A stretch of 64,000 bases of DNA, taken from positions 1 through 64,000 of the forward strand of contig CAVZJU010000012.1 of assembly GCA_963775695.1 (NCBI GenBank). Direction: 5' to 3'. Shown here in pieces: positions 49,261 to 56,736 of the stretch (its first letter is position 1; every line of letters starts with the position of its first letter). The DNA is from DATBLE01 sp963775695. Lineage in GTDB: Bacteria > Actinomycetota > Thermoleophilia > Gaiellales > Gaiellaceae. Both the position numbers and the translations under genes were made by a program. The notes under the pieces are model-generated. The model had not been told where the DNA came from. It saw only the letters and a program-made list of their open reading frames with translations, and made no database searches.

Positions 49261-50407
49261 CCTGATCTGGACCGGGCCGGTCAACGAGCCGCACGCCATC
49301 GGCGGCTCGGTCGGCCTCTACGACACGACGCTGCGCGACGGCGAGCAGACCGTCGGCGTCGTCCTCGACCCGCAGCAGAAGCTCGAGCTCGCCCGCGCGA
49401 TCGACTCGCTCGGCATCGAGCGGATCGAAGCCGGCTTCCCGCGCGTCTCGCAGGACGACTGGGACGCGGTGAAGCTGATCGCCGACGCCGGGCTCGAGGC
49501 GGAGGTCTGGGGCTTCTCGCGCGCAGTGGCGGCCGACGCCGAGGCGCTCGTGGAGCTCGGCGTCCGGGCCAGCGTGATCGAGTCGCCGATCTCCGACGCG
49601 AAGCTGGCGGCGCTCGGGATAACGCGCGAGTCGATGCTCGAACGGATCCGCAACGCGGTCTCGTTCGCGGCGCAACACGACATCACGGTCGCCTACTTCG
49701 GTGTCGACGGCACGCGAGCCGACCTCGATTTCTTCCGGCAGGCGTACGAGACGGCGGTCGAGGCGGGCGCCGAGGAGGCGGTCGTCGTGGACACGATCGG
49801 GATCGCCACGCCCGAGGCCGTCGCCGATCTCGTCGGGCTCACCCGCGAGTGGCTCGGCCCCGATGTCCCCGTCCACTTCCACGGCCACAACGACTTCGGC
49901 CTGGCGACCGCAGCCGCGGCCGCAGCCGTCCGGGCGGGCGCAACCTGGGTCCAGGGGACGATCAACGGCATGGGCGAGCGCGGCGGCAACGCCAACCTGA
50001 TCGAGGTCGCCCTGACACTGGACGCGCTCTACGGCGTGTCCACGAACCTCCGCCTCGACCGCGCCCGCGAGGTCTCCCGCCTCGTCCGCGAGACAACCGG
50101 CACGGAGCTCGAGGCGTGGAAGCCTGTCGTCGGCGAGAACCTCTTCCGCCGCGAGAGCGGCGCGGTGGCGAGCCAGTTCCACGACCCACAGGCGATCGAG
50201 CCTTACTCGTCGGAGCTGGTCGGCGCCGAGCGCTCGGTCGTGCTCGGCAAGAAGAGCGGCATCGACTCGATCCGGCTCGCCGTCGAGCGCCTCGGCCTCG
50301 ACGTGCCGGAGGACCAGTGGCCCGACCTGCTCGCGAAGGTGAAGGCGCTGGGCGCCGAGAAACGCGGGCTCGTCACGGACGAGGAACTCCGCGAGCTCGC
50401 CGGCTGA
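49241..50407 (+). CDS. HMGL-like synthase (homocitrate/isopropylmalate synthase family)
   Basis: The 388-residue TIM-barrel enzyme has YDTTLRDGEQTVGVVLDPQQK (metal Asp and catalytic Arg), VPVHFHGHNDFGLATAAAAAAV (two His ligands) and GTINGMGERGGNANLIEVALTL. These are signatures of the homocitrate/2-isopropylmalate/citramalate synthase group. There is no LeuA allosteric domain, so it is a short form and could catalyse a condensation with acetyl-CoA or a retro-aldol step in catabolism. The start is ATG at 49241 inside the M24 gene. Confidence 0.88.
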   Translation: MASSRSDLIWTGPVNEPHAIGGSVGLYDTTLRDGEQTVGVVLDPQQKLELARAIDSLGIERIEAGFPRVSQDDWDAVKLIADAGLEAEVWGFSRAVAADAEALVELGVRASVIESPISDAKLAALGITRESMLERIRNAVSFAAQHDITVAYFGVDGTRADLDFFRQAYETAVEAGAEEAVVVDTIGIATPEAVADLVGLTREWLGPDVPVHFHGHNDFGLATAAAAAAVRAGATWVQGTINGMGERGGNANLIEVALTLDALYGVSTNLRLDRAREVSRLVRETTGTELEAWKPVVGENLFRRESGAVASQFHDPQAIEPYSSELVGAERSVVLGKKSGIDSIRLAVERLGLDVPEDQWPDLLAKVKALGAEKRGLVTDEELRELAG

Positions 50408-50426
50408 ACTCGATCCTTGCACCGGG

Positions 50427-50432
50427 TAACCT
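50427..50432 (+). promoter_or_regulatory. -10 box, leaderless start of the MarR gene
   Basis: TAACCT lies 7 nt before the GTG at 50440. Confidence 0.4.
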
Positions 50433-50439
50433 TTGTTCG

Positions 50440-50913
50440 GTGAAATCATCGTCCGGAGACGGCGCCGCACTCGCCGGCCAGCTTGCGCCGCTCTTCTCGG
50501 CGCTCGTTCGCGCCCGGGGTGACTCTCCCGAATGGCGGGCGCTCACCTCGACCCAGCGGCTGCTCCTGTTCGAGCTCGCCGACTCGGGCCCGCTGCGGCT
50601 CGGCGCGCTCGCCGAGCGGGCAGGCGCGACCGATCCGACGACGAGCCGCGCGGTCTACGGTCTCGTCAGCGCAGGACTGGTCGCCCGGCGGGCCGACCCG
50701 GCCGACCGCCGGGCGGTCCTCCACGAGGCGACCGAGCAAGGCATGGCCGCGGCCGAGACCCGCAGGGACGAGGTCGAGGCAGTGCTCGAACAGGCACTGA
50801 GTCGGTTCTCACCTGTTGAGCGGCAGCACCTCGTCGACCTGCTGGTCCGGCTGAACCAGGAGCTATCTGCCGGCGCGCCGGGCCACCACGCCGCTCTGCT
50901 CGCGACTCGATGA
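50440..50913 (+). CDS. MarR-family transcriptional regulator
   Basis: The 157-residue winged-helix protein contains LTSTQRLLLFELADSGPLRLGALAERAGATDPTTSRAVYGLVSAGLVARRADPADRRAVLHEATEQG, the complete MarR DNA-binding region with the wing Asp-Arg-Arg. The stop overlaps the MFS exporter (ATGA at 50910), so it most likely controls its own operon with that exporter. The inducer is unknown. Confidence 0.9.
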   Translation: MKSSSGDGAALAGQLAPLFSALVRARGDSPEWRALTSTQRLLLFELADSGPLRLGALAERAGATDPTTSRAVYGLVSAGLVARRADPADRRAVLHEATEQGMAAAETRRDEVEAVLEQALSRFSPVERQHLVDLLVRLNQELSAGAPGHHAALLATR

Positions 50914-52331
50914 CGGCGAAGCGTTCCCATCCGCACCTGACGCTGGCGGTGCTGTCGATCGCCGGCCTGGCCTACGCCATCCTCAGCTCCGCGGTCGTGC
51001 CGGCGCTGCCGACGATCCAGCACGACCTGCACACCTCCGAGACCGGCGTGGCCTGGGTCCTCACCGGCTACCTGCTCTCTGCGTCGGTCGGGACCGCGCT
51101 CCTCGGCCGTCTCGGAGACATGTTCGGCAAGCAGCACGTCCTGGTCTGGACGCTCGTGGCGTTCGGCGGCGGCACATTGCTCGCGGCGGTCTCCCACAGC
51201 CTCGGCGTGCTGATCGTGGCGCGGCTGATCCAGGGCGTCGGCGGCGGCATCTTCCCGCTCTCGTTCGGGATCATCCGCGACGAGTTTCCGCCGCACGAGG
51301 TCGCCGGCGGGATCGGGCTGATCTCGGCCATCCTCGGGATCGGCGCCGGGATCGGCATCGTGCTCGGCGGCCTCGTCGTCGAGCACCTCGGGTGGCAGTG
51401 GCTCTTCTGGCTCCCGCTCGCCGTGATCGTCCCGGCTGCGTTCTGCGCCTGGCGGTTCATCCCCGAGTCGCCGGTGAAGATCCCGGGGCGCGTCAACTGG
51501 CTCGCGGCGGCACTGATGAGCGGCGGGATCTCGGCGATCCTCCTGTCGGTGAGCGAGACGACCACGTGGGGCTGGGGCTCGCCGAAGACGCTCGGCCTGC
51601 TGGCACTGGGCCTCGTCGTCTGCGCGACCTGGGTCGTCGTGGAGGCGCGCAGCGACCATCCGCTGATCGACATGAACATGATGCGGATCCGGGGTGTGTG
51701 GACGACGAACCTGACCGCGTTCCTGCTCGGCGCCGGCCTCTACTCGTCGTTCGTGGTGTTCCCGCAGTTCGCGCAGCTGCCGAAGAGCACCGGCTTCGGC
51801 TTCGGCGCCTCGGTGGTCGTCTCCGGCCTGTACCTGCTGCCGTCCACGATCGGGATGGTGATCGTCGGCTCGTTGGCAGGGAGGATCGCGGCGCGGTTCG
51901 GGTCGAGGACGGCCGTGATCGTCGGCTCGGCGTTCACGGCCGCTGCGTACGGGCTGATCGCGGTCGCGCACGGCTCCCCGCTGGACATGCTGGTCAGCGC
52001 GGCCCTGATGGGAGTCGGCATCGGCCTGGCGTTCGCGGCGCTCGGCAATCTGATCGTGCAGGCCGTCGATCCGCACCAGACCGGCGCCGCCGGCGGGATG
52101 AACACGGTCATGCGCACGATCGGCGGCGCGATCGGCGGCCAGCTCTCCGCCACCTTCATCGCCGGCCACCTGGCCGCGAACGGCGAGCCGCTGGTCACCG
52201 GCTTCACCGAGACCTTCGTGATGGCGACCGCGTTCCTGGTCGTCTGCACCGCCACGGGCTTCCTGATCCCGCGCTACCGGCGCGAGCGGCCGCCCGAGCT
52301 CGATCCGGCTCTCGGCACCGAGCCTGGCTAG
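50910..52331 (+). CDS. MFS transporter, DHA2 family
   Basis: The 473-residue 14-helix exporter has VVPALPTIQHDLHTSETGVAWVLTGYLLSASVGTALLGRLGDMFGKQHVL (motifs D and A), LIQGVGGGIFPLSFGIIRDEF (motif C-like region) and GGMNTVMRTIGGAIGGQLSATF near the C-terminus. It is an intact proton-driven exporter. MarR-MFS pairs usually extrude toxic substrates or intermediates. Unlike the homologous gene at 4.2-5.9 kb its frame is unbroken. Confidence 0.9.
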   Translation: MTAKRSHPHLTLAVLSIAGLAYAILSSAVVPALPTIQHDLHTSETGVAWVLTGYLLSASVGTALLGRLGDMFGKQHVLVWTLVAFGGGTLLAAVSHSLGVLIVARLIQGVGGGIFPLSFGIIRDEFPPHEVAGGIGLISAILGIGAGIGIVLGGLVVEHLGWQWLFWLPLAVIVPAAFCAWRFIPESPVKIPGRVNWLAAALMSGGISAILLSVSETTTWGWGSPKTLGLLALGLVVCATWVVVEARSDHPLIDMNMMRIRGVWTTNLTAFLLGAGLYSSFVVFPQFAQLPKSTGFGFGASVVVSGLYLLPSTIGMVIVGSLAGRIAARFGSRTAVIVGSAFTAAAYGLIAVAHGSPLDMLVSAALMGVGIGLAFAALGNLIVQAVDPHQTGAAGGMNTVMRTIGGAIGGQLSATFIAGHLAANGEPLVTGFTETFVMATAFLVVCTATGFLIPRYRRERPPELDPALGTEPG

Positions 52332-52337
52332 CCGTCG

Positions 52338-52343
52338 TAGGAT
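52338..52343 (+). promoter_or_regulatory. -10 box, leaderless start of the second LLM gene
   Basis: TAGGAT lies exactly 6 nt before the ATG at 52350. Confidence 0.5.
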
Positions 52344-52349
52344 CGCGGC

Positions 52350-53408
52350 ATGAAGTTCAGCATCTACTCCGAGCTGCAGTGGTGGCCGGGCAAGGAGCCG
52401 GCCCAGGTCTATGCCGAGGTGCTCGAGCAGATCGAGAACGCCGAGCGCCTCGGCTTCGACACGTACTCCGCGATCGAGCACTTCTTCTTCCCGAAGTTCT
52501 CGGCGTCGCCCGACCCGATCGCGCTCTTCTCCGCAGCAGCGCAGCGCACCTCGCGGATCAACTTCCGGACGCTCGTGCACGTGCTGCCGTACCACAACCC
52601 GATGGTGCTGGCCTCGCGGATCGCCTTCGCCGACATCCTGATGGGCGGCCGCTACGAGTTCGGCGTGGGCCGCGGCCACGGCTGGATCCCCTGGCGCGCA
52701 GGCGTCGATTACGGCGAGATGGTCGAGCGCTACGACGAGTCGCTGGACATCCTCTTCACCGCCCTGGAGTCGGGCGGCGAGCCGTTCTCCTACTCGGGCC
52801 GCTTCTACGACGTCCACGACGCGCGAATCGTCCCGCCGCCGCGCGGGAAGTTCCGCGTCTTCACCGGCGGCACGTCGGACAAGACGTACATCCTGGCCGC
52901 GCAGAAGGGCTGGGGCGTCGTCGTGCCGCCGCTGCTCCCGTACGAGGCGCTCCGCGAGCAGCTCGACCTGTACCGCTCGAAGTGCGCCGAGTTCGGCACC
53001 GAGCCGGACATCGTCTGGATCCACGCCTGCTACCTCGACGACGACCGCGACACCGCGATCCGCGAGGCCGAGCAGGGGATCAAGGGCTTCCTGGCCGGGA
53101 ACGCGTCGCCGCTGGTCGAGCACGAGAAGCCGCCGGCCGACCAGTTGACCGCCGCCGGCTACGGCTTCTACACGGCCGGGATCCTGGAGAAGCTGGCCGA
53201 GACGCCGTACGACGAGATGATCGCCGGCGACATCGTCTGGGTCGGCACGCCCGAGGACGTGATCGAGCGGATCGAGGCGGTGCGCGACGTGTGCGAAGGG
53301 CTGACGGAGATCTCGATCACGGTCAACCCCGGCGGCTTCGACCACTGGCAGGCGATCAAGAACCAGGAGCTGTTCGCGCGCCGGGTGATGCCGCACTTCA
53401 GGGCCTGA
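52350..53408 (+). CDS. Luciferase-like (LLM class) flavin-dependent oxidoreductase
   Basis: The 352-residue protein has LGFDTYSAIEHFFFPKFSASPDPI, YHNPMVLASRIAFADILMGGRYEFGVGRGHGWIPWRAGVDYG (the family's conserved loop) and FRVFTGGTSDKTYILAAQKGWG. The EHFF motif resembles the bacterial luciferase subfamily that uses FMNH2. The gene faces a flavin reductase gene on the opposite strand 100 nt away, a plausible partner that would supply reduced flavin. The substrate is unknown. Confidence 0.88.
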   Translation: MKFSIYSELQWWPGKEPAQVYAEVLEQIENAERLGFDTYSAIEHFFFPKFSASPDPIALFSAAAQRTSRINFRTLVHVLPYHNPMVLASRIAFADILMGGRYEFGVGRGHGWIPWRAGVDYGEMVERYDESLDILFTALESGGEPFSYSGRFYDVHDARIVPPPRGKFRVFTGGTSDKTYILAAQKGWGVVVPPLLPYEALREQLDLYRSKCAEFGTEPDIVWIHACYLDDDRDTAIREAEQGIKGFLAGNASPLVEHEKPPADQLTAAGYGFYTAGILEKLAETPYDEMIAGDIVWVGTPEDVIERIEAVRDVCEGLTEISITVNPGGFDHWQAIKNQELFARRVMPHFRA

Positions 53409-53507
53409 CGGCTCCGGCGGCGCGGGCGCTGCGCAAGAAGTTGCGAAATTGTCACGCTTTCGGCGCTGAAAGGGTCAGACCCCTGACATGTCCCGAAGAG
53501 ACGGGGC

Positions 53508-54074
53508 TCAGAGCTCCGCGCCCTCCCAGAGCAAGTCCTGGCCGCTGACCTCCAGGGCTGGAATCTTGCGGCTCGGGGCCTCCCGTGGGGCAGGCTTCCA
53601 CACGCCCCACGAGCGGCGGTAGTACATCAGCGGCGCGTCCTCGTCGGCGGCGCCCTCGCCGACCTCGACCTGGCCGAGCAGCACGACGTGGTCGCCCGGC
53701 TCGATCTCGTGCACGGTTACGCACTCCGCCCACGCCAGTGCGTCCGCCTCGAGCACCGGCATCCCGGTCGCGCTCGGACGCCAGTGGATGCCCTCGAACT
53801 TGTTTTCCGCCTTCGAGGCGAACAGCCGCGCCAACTCGCTGCGGCCCTCCCGCAGGAAATTGACAACGAAGCGGCCGCCCGCGCGCAGTGCCGGGAGCGT
53901 CCGCGAGGTCAGGTCGACGCACACCAGCAGGAGGGGCGGCTCGGCCGAGACCGACGACACCGCCGTCGTCGTCAGACCGCGCGGCGTGCCGTCCGTGTCC
54001 AGCGTGGTCACGACCGCCACCCCTGCGGGGTACGACGCCATGATCTCGACGAACAGGTCGCGATCGACCGGCAC
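53508..54074 (-). CDS. Flavin reductase family protein
   Basis: This 188-residue flavin-binding split-barrel protein has ASYPAGVAVVTTLDTDGTPRGLTTTAVSSVSAEPPLLLVCVD and RFVVNFLREGRSELARLFASKAENKFEGI, with GDHVVLLGQVEVGE at the end. This is the layout of HpaC/RutF-like flavin reductases that give FMNH2 to two-component monooxygenases. It is convergent with an LLM monooxygenase gene. The start is GTG at 54074; the next gene (FAD oxidase) lies just upstream on the same strand. Confidence 0.88.
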   Translation of the reverse strand: MPVDRDLFVEIMASYPAGVAVVTTLDTDGTPRGLTTTAVSSVSAEPPLLLVCVDLTSRTLPALRAGGRFVVNFLREGRSELARLFASKAENKFEGIHWRPSATGMPVLEADALAWAECVTVHEIEPGDHVVLLGQVEVGEGAADEDAPLMYYRRSWGVWKPAPREAPSRKIPALEVSGQDLLWEGAEL

Positions 54075-54083
54075 GGCCGAAGG

Positions 54084-55658
54084 CTACTCGCCTCGACGCC
54101 GCCAGAGCCGACGCTTGAGCAGCGCCTTCGCCACCAGCGTGCCCGAGCCGGCGCCCAGACCCGGACCGGGGTGGGTGCTCGCGCCGATGTGCCACAACCG
54201 CCCGACGTGCGTCCGGTGCCCCGGCAGGGTCGGACGCGGCCGCCAGATCAGGTTCTGGTCGAGCGCGCAGGAGCCGGAATAGATGTCTCCGCCCGGCATG
54301 TTCGGGTTGGCCGCTTCGATGTCCGCCGGCGAGTAGGTCACCCGCCGCAGGATCGACGCCTGGAAGTTCGGGGCATGCGCGGCGATCCGGGCCTGGATCC
54401 GGTCGGCGTAGGCCTCGCGCAGCGTCTCCGTCCAGATTCCGTCGCCGACGTCGAGCTCGCCCGCCGCGTCGCCCACGGGCCGCGACGGTACCTCCTGCAG
54501 CTGGATCCAGAGGATCCACCGGCCCTCGGGTGCCCGCGACGGGTCGACCGCCAGCGGCTGGCCGACCACCACCGTCGCCTCGACAGGCAGCAGGCCGCGG
54601 TCGGCCTCGTTCACCGCCCGGGAGACGCCGTTCAGGCCCGGCGTGAGATGGACGATCGCCGTGCGCGCGAGGCGCGGGTCGCCCTGCCAGGCCGGCGGCT
54701 CCGACAGCGCGAAGTGGATCTGCATCTCCCCGCGGCCGTAGCGGAACCGAGCCGCCTCCTCGACCGGCCCCTTGCCGTCGAGCAGCCCTCCGTACAGCGC
54801 CTGCGGCGTCACACCCGCCAGCACCGCCTTCGTCGCCTCGATCACCTCGCCGTCGGCCGTGCGAACGCCGGTCGCGTGGTCGGATTCGACGACGACCTGC
54901 TCGACCTCGCGGCCCGTCTCGCAGGCGCCGCCGGCGTCGCGGATAATCCCGGCCAGCGCGTCCACCAACCGGATGCCTCCGCCGCGCGGCACGGGCATCC
55001 CGCCCAGCTCGATCGCGATCCCGATCACCCGGGCCATGAAGCCGGACGAAGCGGCATCCGGGCCGAGGCCGGCGTGCAACACCCACGGCGCGAACAGCCC
55101 CCACGCGCGCTCGTCGTCGAACGTTTCCGCCGTCCAGTCGCGGCAGCTCGTGAGGACGGTCCCGGCGAACCGGATCAGGCCGCGCCGGCCGAGCCGCCGC
55201 AACGCGCGCGCTCCGAGACGGGCGCCGTCGCGCGACCACAGCTCCGTGCCGAGCACCCCGAACGCGAGGTCGGCGTTGGGCATGAACTCCGACACGGTCC
55301 GGTCCCATCCAGGACCGAGGGTGGCAACGTTCTCCTGGTGCGAGGTGGTCAGGAACCGCGACTGCCCGTCCGGAAACAGTGTCGCGGTGGGCAGCTCGGT
55401 GTTCAGGTACTCGACGCCCCGAGCCTCGAGCTCGCCCCGTAGCTGCAGGTAGGCCTCGGATCCCGTGAACAGCGGATGCCACGAGGCGAAGACCTCGTGG
55501 ACGAAGCCCGGCTCGGTGATCTCGGCCGTGCGGATCGCGCCGCCGAGCCAGTCGTTCCGCTCCAGCACGCACACCGTCCAGCCCTTGCGCGCGAGCAGCG
55601 CGCCGGCGACGAGCGCGTTGATCCCGCTCCCGATCGCGACCGCGTCGTAGCGCCTCAC
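54084..55658 (-). CDS. NAD(P)/FAD-dependent oxidoreductase, phytoene-desaturase-like
   Basis: The 524-residue protein starts VRRYDAVAIGSGINALVAGALLARKGWTVCVLERNDWLGGAI, the dinucleotide-binding fold of the CrtI/amine-oxidase-like family. Further signs are GGGIRLVDALAGIIRDAGGACETG and the C-terminal DIYSGSCALDQNLIWRPRPTL followed by LWHIGASTHPGPGLGAGSGTLVAKAL, the typical end motif of CrtI-like proteins. It is an uncharacterised dehydrogenase or oxidase; carotenoid genes are absent nearby. The GTG at 55658 is preferred over an ATG at 55724, which would add a proline-rich leader containing the hairpins. Confidence 0.82.
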   Translation of the reverse strand: MRRYDAVAIGSGINALVAGALLARKGWTVCVLERNDWLGGAIRTAEITEPGFVHEVFASWHPLFTGSEAYLQLRGELEARGVEYLNTELPTATLFPDGQSRFLTTSHQENVATLGPGWDRTVSEFMPNADLAFGVLGTELWSRDGARLGARALRRLGRRGLIRFAGTVLTSCRDWTAETFDDERAWGLFAPWVLHAGLGPDAASSGFMARVIGIAIELGGMPVPRGGGIRLVDALAGIIRDAGGACETGREVEQVVVESDHATGVRTADGEVIEATKAVLAGVTPQALYGGLLDGKGPVEEAARFRYGRGEMQIHFALSEPPAWQGDPRLARTAIVHLTPGLNGVSRAVNEADRGLLPVEATVVVGQPLAVDPSRAPEGRWILWIQLQEVPSRPVGDAAGELDVGDGIWTETLREAYADRIQARIAAHAPNFQASILRRVTYSPADIEAANPNMPGGDIYSGSCALDQNLIWRPRPTLPGHRTHVGRLWHIGASTHPGPGLGAGSGTLVAKALLKRRLWRRRGE

Positions 55659-55775
55659 AGACCGGTTTCCGGTCTGGGAGGGGGGAGGGGGCCGGGGGGA
55701 ACCGGGAGGTTCCCCCATGAGCATCGGCCTCTAGAAGAAGGGGGCCCGTGGGGGAAATATGGTTTCCCCCACGGG
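55658..55775. repeat. Array of three G-rich hairpins
   Basis: Three perfect stems lie within 120 bp: CAGACCGG/CCGGTCTG (55658-55676), GGGGGAACC/GGTTCCCCC (55695-55716) and CCCGTGGGGGAAA/TTTCCCCCACGGG (55745-55775, 13 bp, loop TATGG). The last two share GGGGGAA on one side and TTCCCCC on the other and look like diverged copies of one palindrome. They lie between two genes on the same strand. Confidence 0.65.
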
Positions 55776-55797
55776 AGCGAGCCGAAGGCGAGCGACC

Positions 55798-56574
55798 TCA
55801 CAGCGACTCCATCGCCGCGACGGAGCGACGCGCGATCTCGTCCACCGGCAGCGCCCAGAGCGAGTCGGGGAACGCGTCGCCGAACGTGCCGTCGTCGGAC
55901 ATCACCTCGACGTCGTACCAGCCGTCGTAGCCGCCGGCCTCGAGCGCGCGCACCGCTGCGCGCGAGTCGTCACCGGGGAGCGCACGGTCGAGGTCCGACC
56001 GCGTCTCCGGCCGCGTGCGGTCGGACACGTGCACGCCGCGGATGCGGCCGACGTGCGAGACCTCCGAGAGATGCCAGGTGTCGAAGAGGATTCCGACGTC
56101 GGCGTCGCCGATCAGCTCGAGCGCCTGCTCGATCGTCGAGACCGGCGAGAGCACGTCCGCCTGCGAGGGGTCGATCGGCTCCAGCGCGACCGGGACGCCG
56201 TGCCGCGCGCCTGCCTCGGCGATCCGGCGGATGCCCTCGACCACTACCCCGCGGTCGTCGCCCGGGCCGGTCAGGAAGAACACGCAGCTCGGCTCCAGCT
56301 CGGCGAGCCGCGCGATCGACCGGCAGATCGACTCGACCCGCGCCTCGGGCTCCTCCGGGCCCGGGATCAGCGGCGAGGACAGGATCGATCCGGCCGCCGG
56401 CAGGCACGCCGACACGGCGAGGCCGCTCTCGCGCAGCTTCTCGCGCACGTCGTCCACACCGTCGAGCTTGAACTCGAGGATTCCGATCGCCCCGGCTCCG
56501 GCCGCGCGGTACGCGGCCAGCTCGTCCTCGAAGGACGCCGGGAACGTCGTCCACTCGCAGATCCCGATGCGCAC
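55798..56574 (-). CDS. TIM-barrel sugar phosphate isomerase/epimerase family protein
   Basis: The 258-residue AP-endonuclease-2-like protein has VALEPIDPSQADVLSPV (Glu), ILFDTWHLSEVSHVGRIRGVHVSD (Asp, His) and YDVEVMSDDGTFG (Glu) as metal ligands. It begins MRIGICEWTTFPASFEDELAAYRAAGAGAIGILEFKL. The family includes hydroxypyruvate isomerases and sugar epimerases. The start is GTG at 56574, 6 nt after a -10 box. It diverges from the second ABC importer. Confidence 0.88.
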   Translation of the reverse strand: MRIGICEWTTFPASFEDELAAYRAAGAGAIGILEFKLDGVDDVREKLRESGLAVSACLPAAGSILSSPLIPGPEEPEARVESICRSIARLAELEPSCVFFLTGPGDDRGVVVEGIRRIAEAGARHGVPVALEPIDPSQADVLSPVSTIEQALELIGDADVGILFDTWHLSEVSHVGRIRGVHVSDRTRPETRSDLDRALPGDDSRAAVRALEAGGYDGWYDVEVMSDDGTFGDAFPDSLWALPVDEIARRSVAAMESL

Positions 56575-56580
56575 GGCACA

Positions 56581-56586
56581 ACGCTA
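56581..56586 (-). promoter_or_regulatory. -10 box, leaderless start of the isomerase gene
   Basis: TAGCGT on the minus strand lies exactly 6 nt before the GTG at 56574. Confidence 0.5.
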
Positions 56587-56598
56587 AACCGAACCGCG

Positions 56599-56628
56599 TT
56601 GAATCCGCGTACCGATCAGTCGTATGGT
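56599..56628 (+). promoter_or_regulatory. Promoter of the leader peptide and ABC operon
   Basis: TTGAAT (56599-56604), 18 nt, then TATGGT (56623-56628) lie exactly 6 nt before the ATG at 56635. This is the clearest -35/-10 pair in the window, divergent to the isomerase promoter. Confidence 0.55.
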
Positions 56629-56634
56629 CCGGTC

Positions 56635-56736
56635 ATGGGATCCGAGACTGCGGCGCAGCCGCCTCGGCCCGAGGGCTCACCCGGGAGATGGTTAACTCAC
56701 TCTGGACGGTTCAGCCAAGGGAGGAGTGCAGCATGA
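56635..56736 (+). CDS. Short leader ORF coupled to the ABC binding-protein gene
   Basis: A 33-residue frame begins at a leaderless-type ATG (6 nt after the -10 box) and ends with TGA at 56734-56736, overlapping the ATG of the substrate-binding protein gene (56733). The peptide is MGSETAAQPPRPEGSPGRW followed by a short basic tail, with no known motif. Its position suggests translational coupling or regulation by translation of the leader. It might also be read as a mere 5' untranslated region, since a Shine-Dalgarno (GGGAGGAG) serves the downstream ATG. Confidence 0.4.
   Translation: MGSETAAQPPRPEGSPGRWLTHSGRFSQGRSAA

Noticed and set aside
50655..53396. A 900-codon minus-strand open frame across MarR, MFS and LLM genes
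   Set aside because: Antisense shadow of three recognisable genes, with low-complexity Arg/Asp/Gly content.
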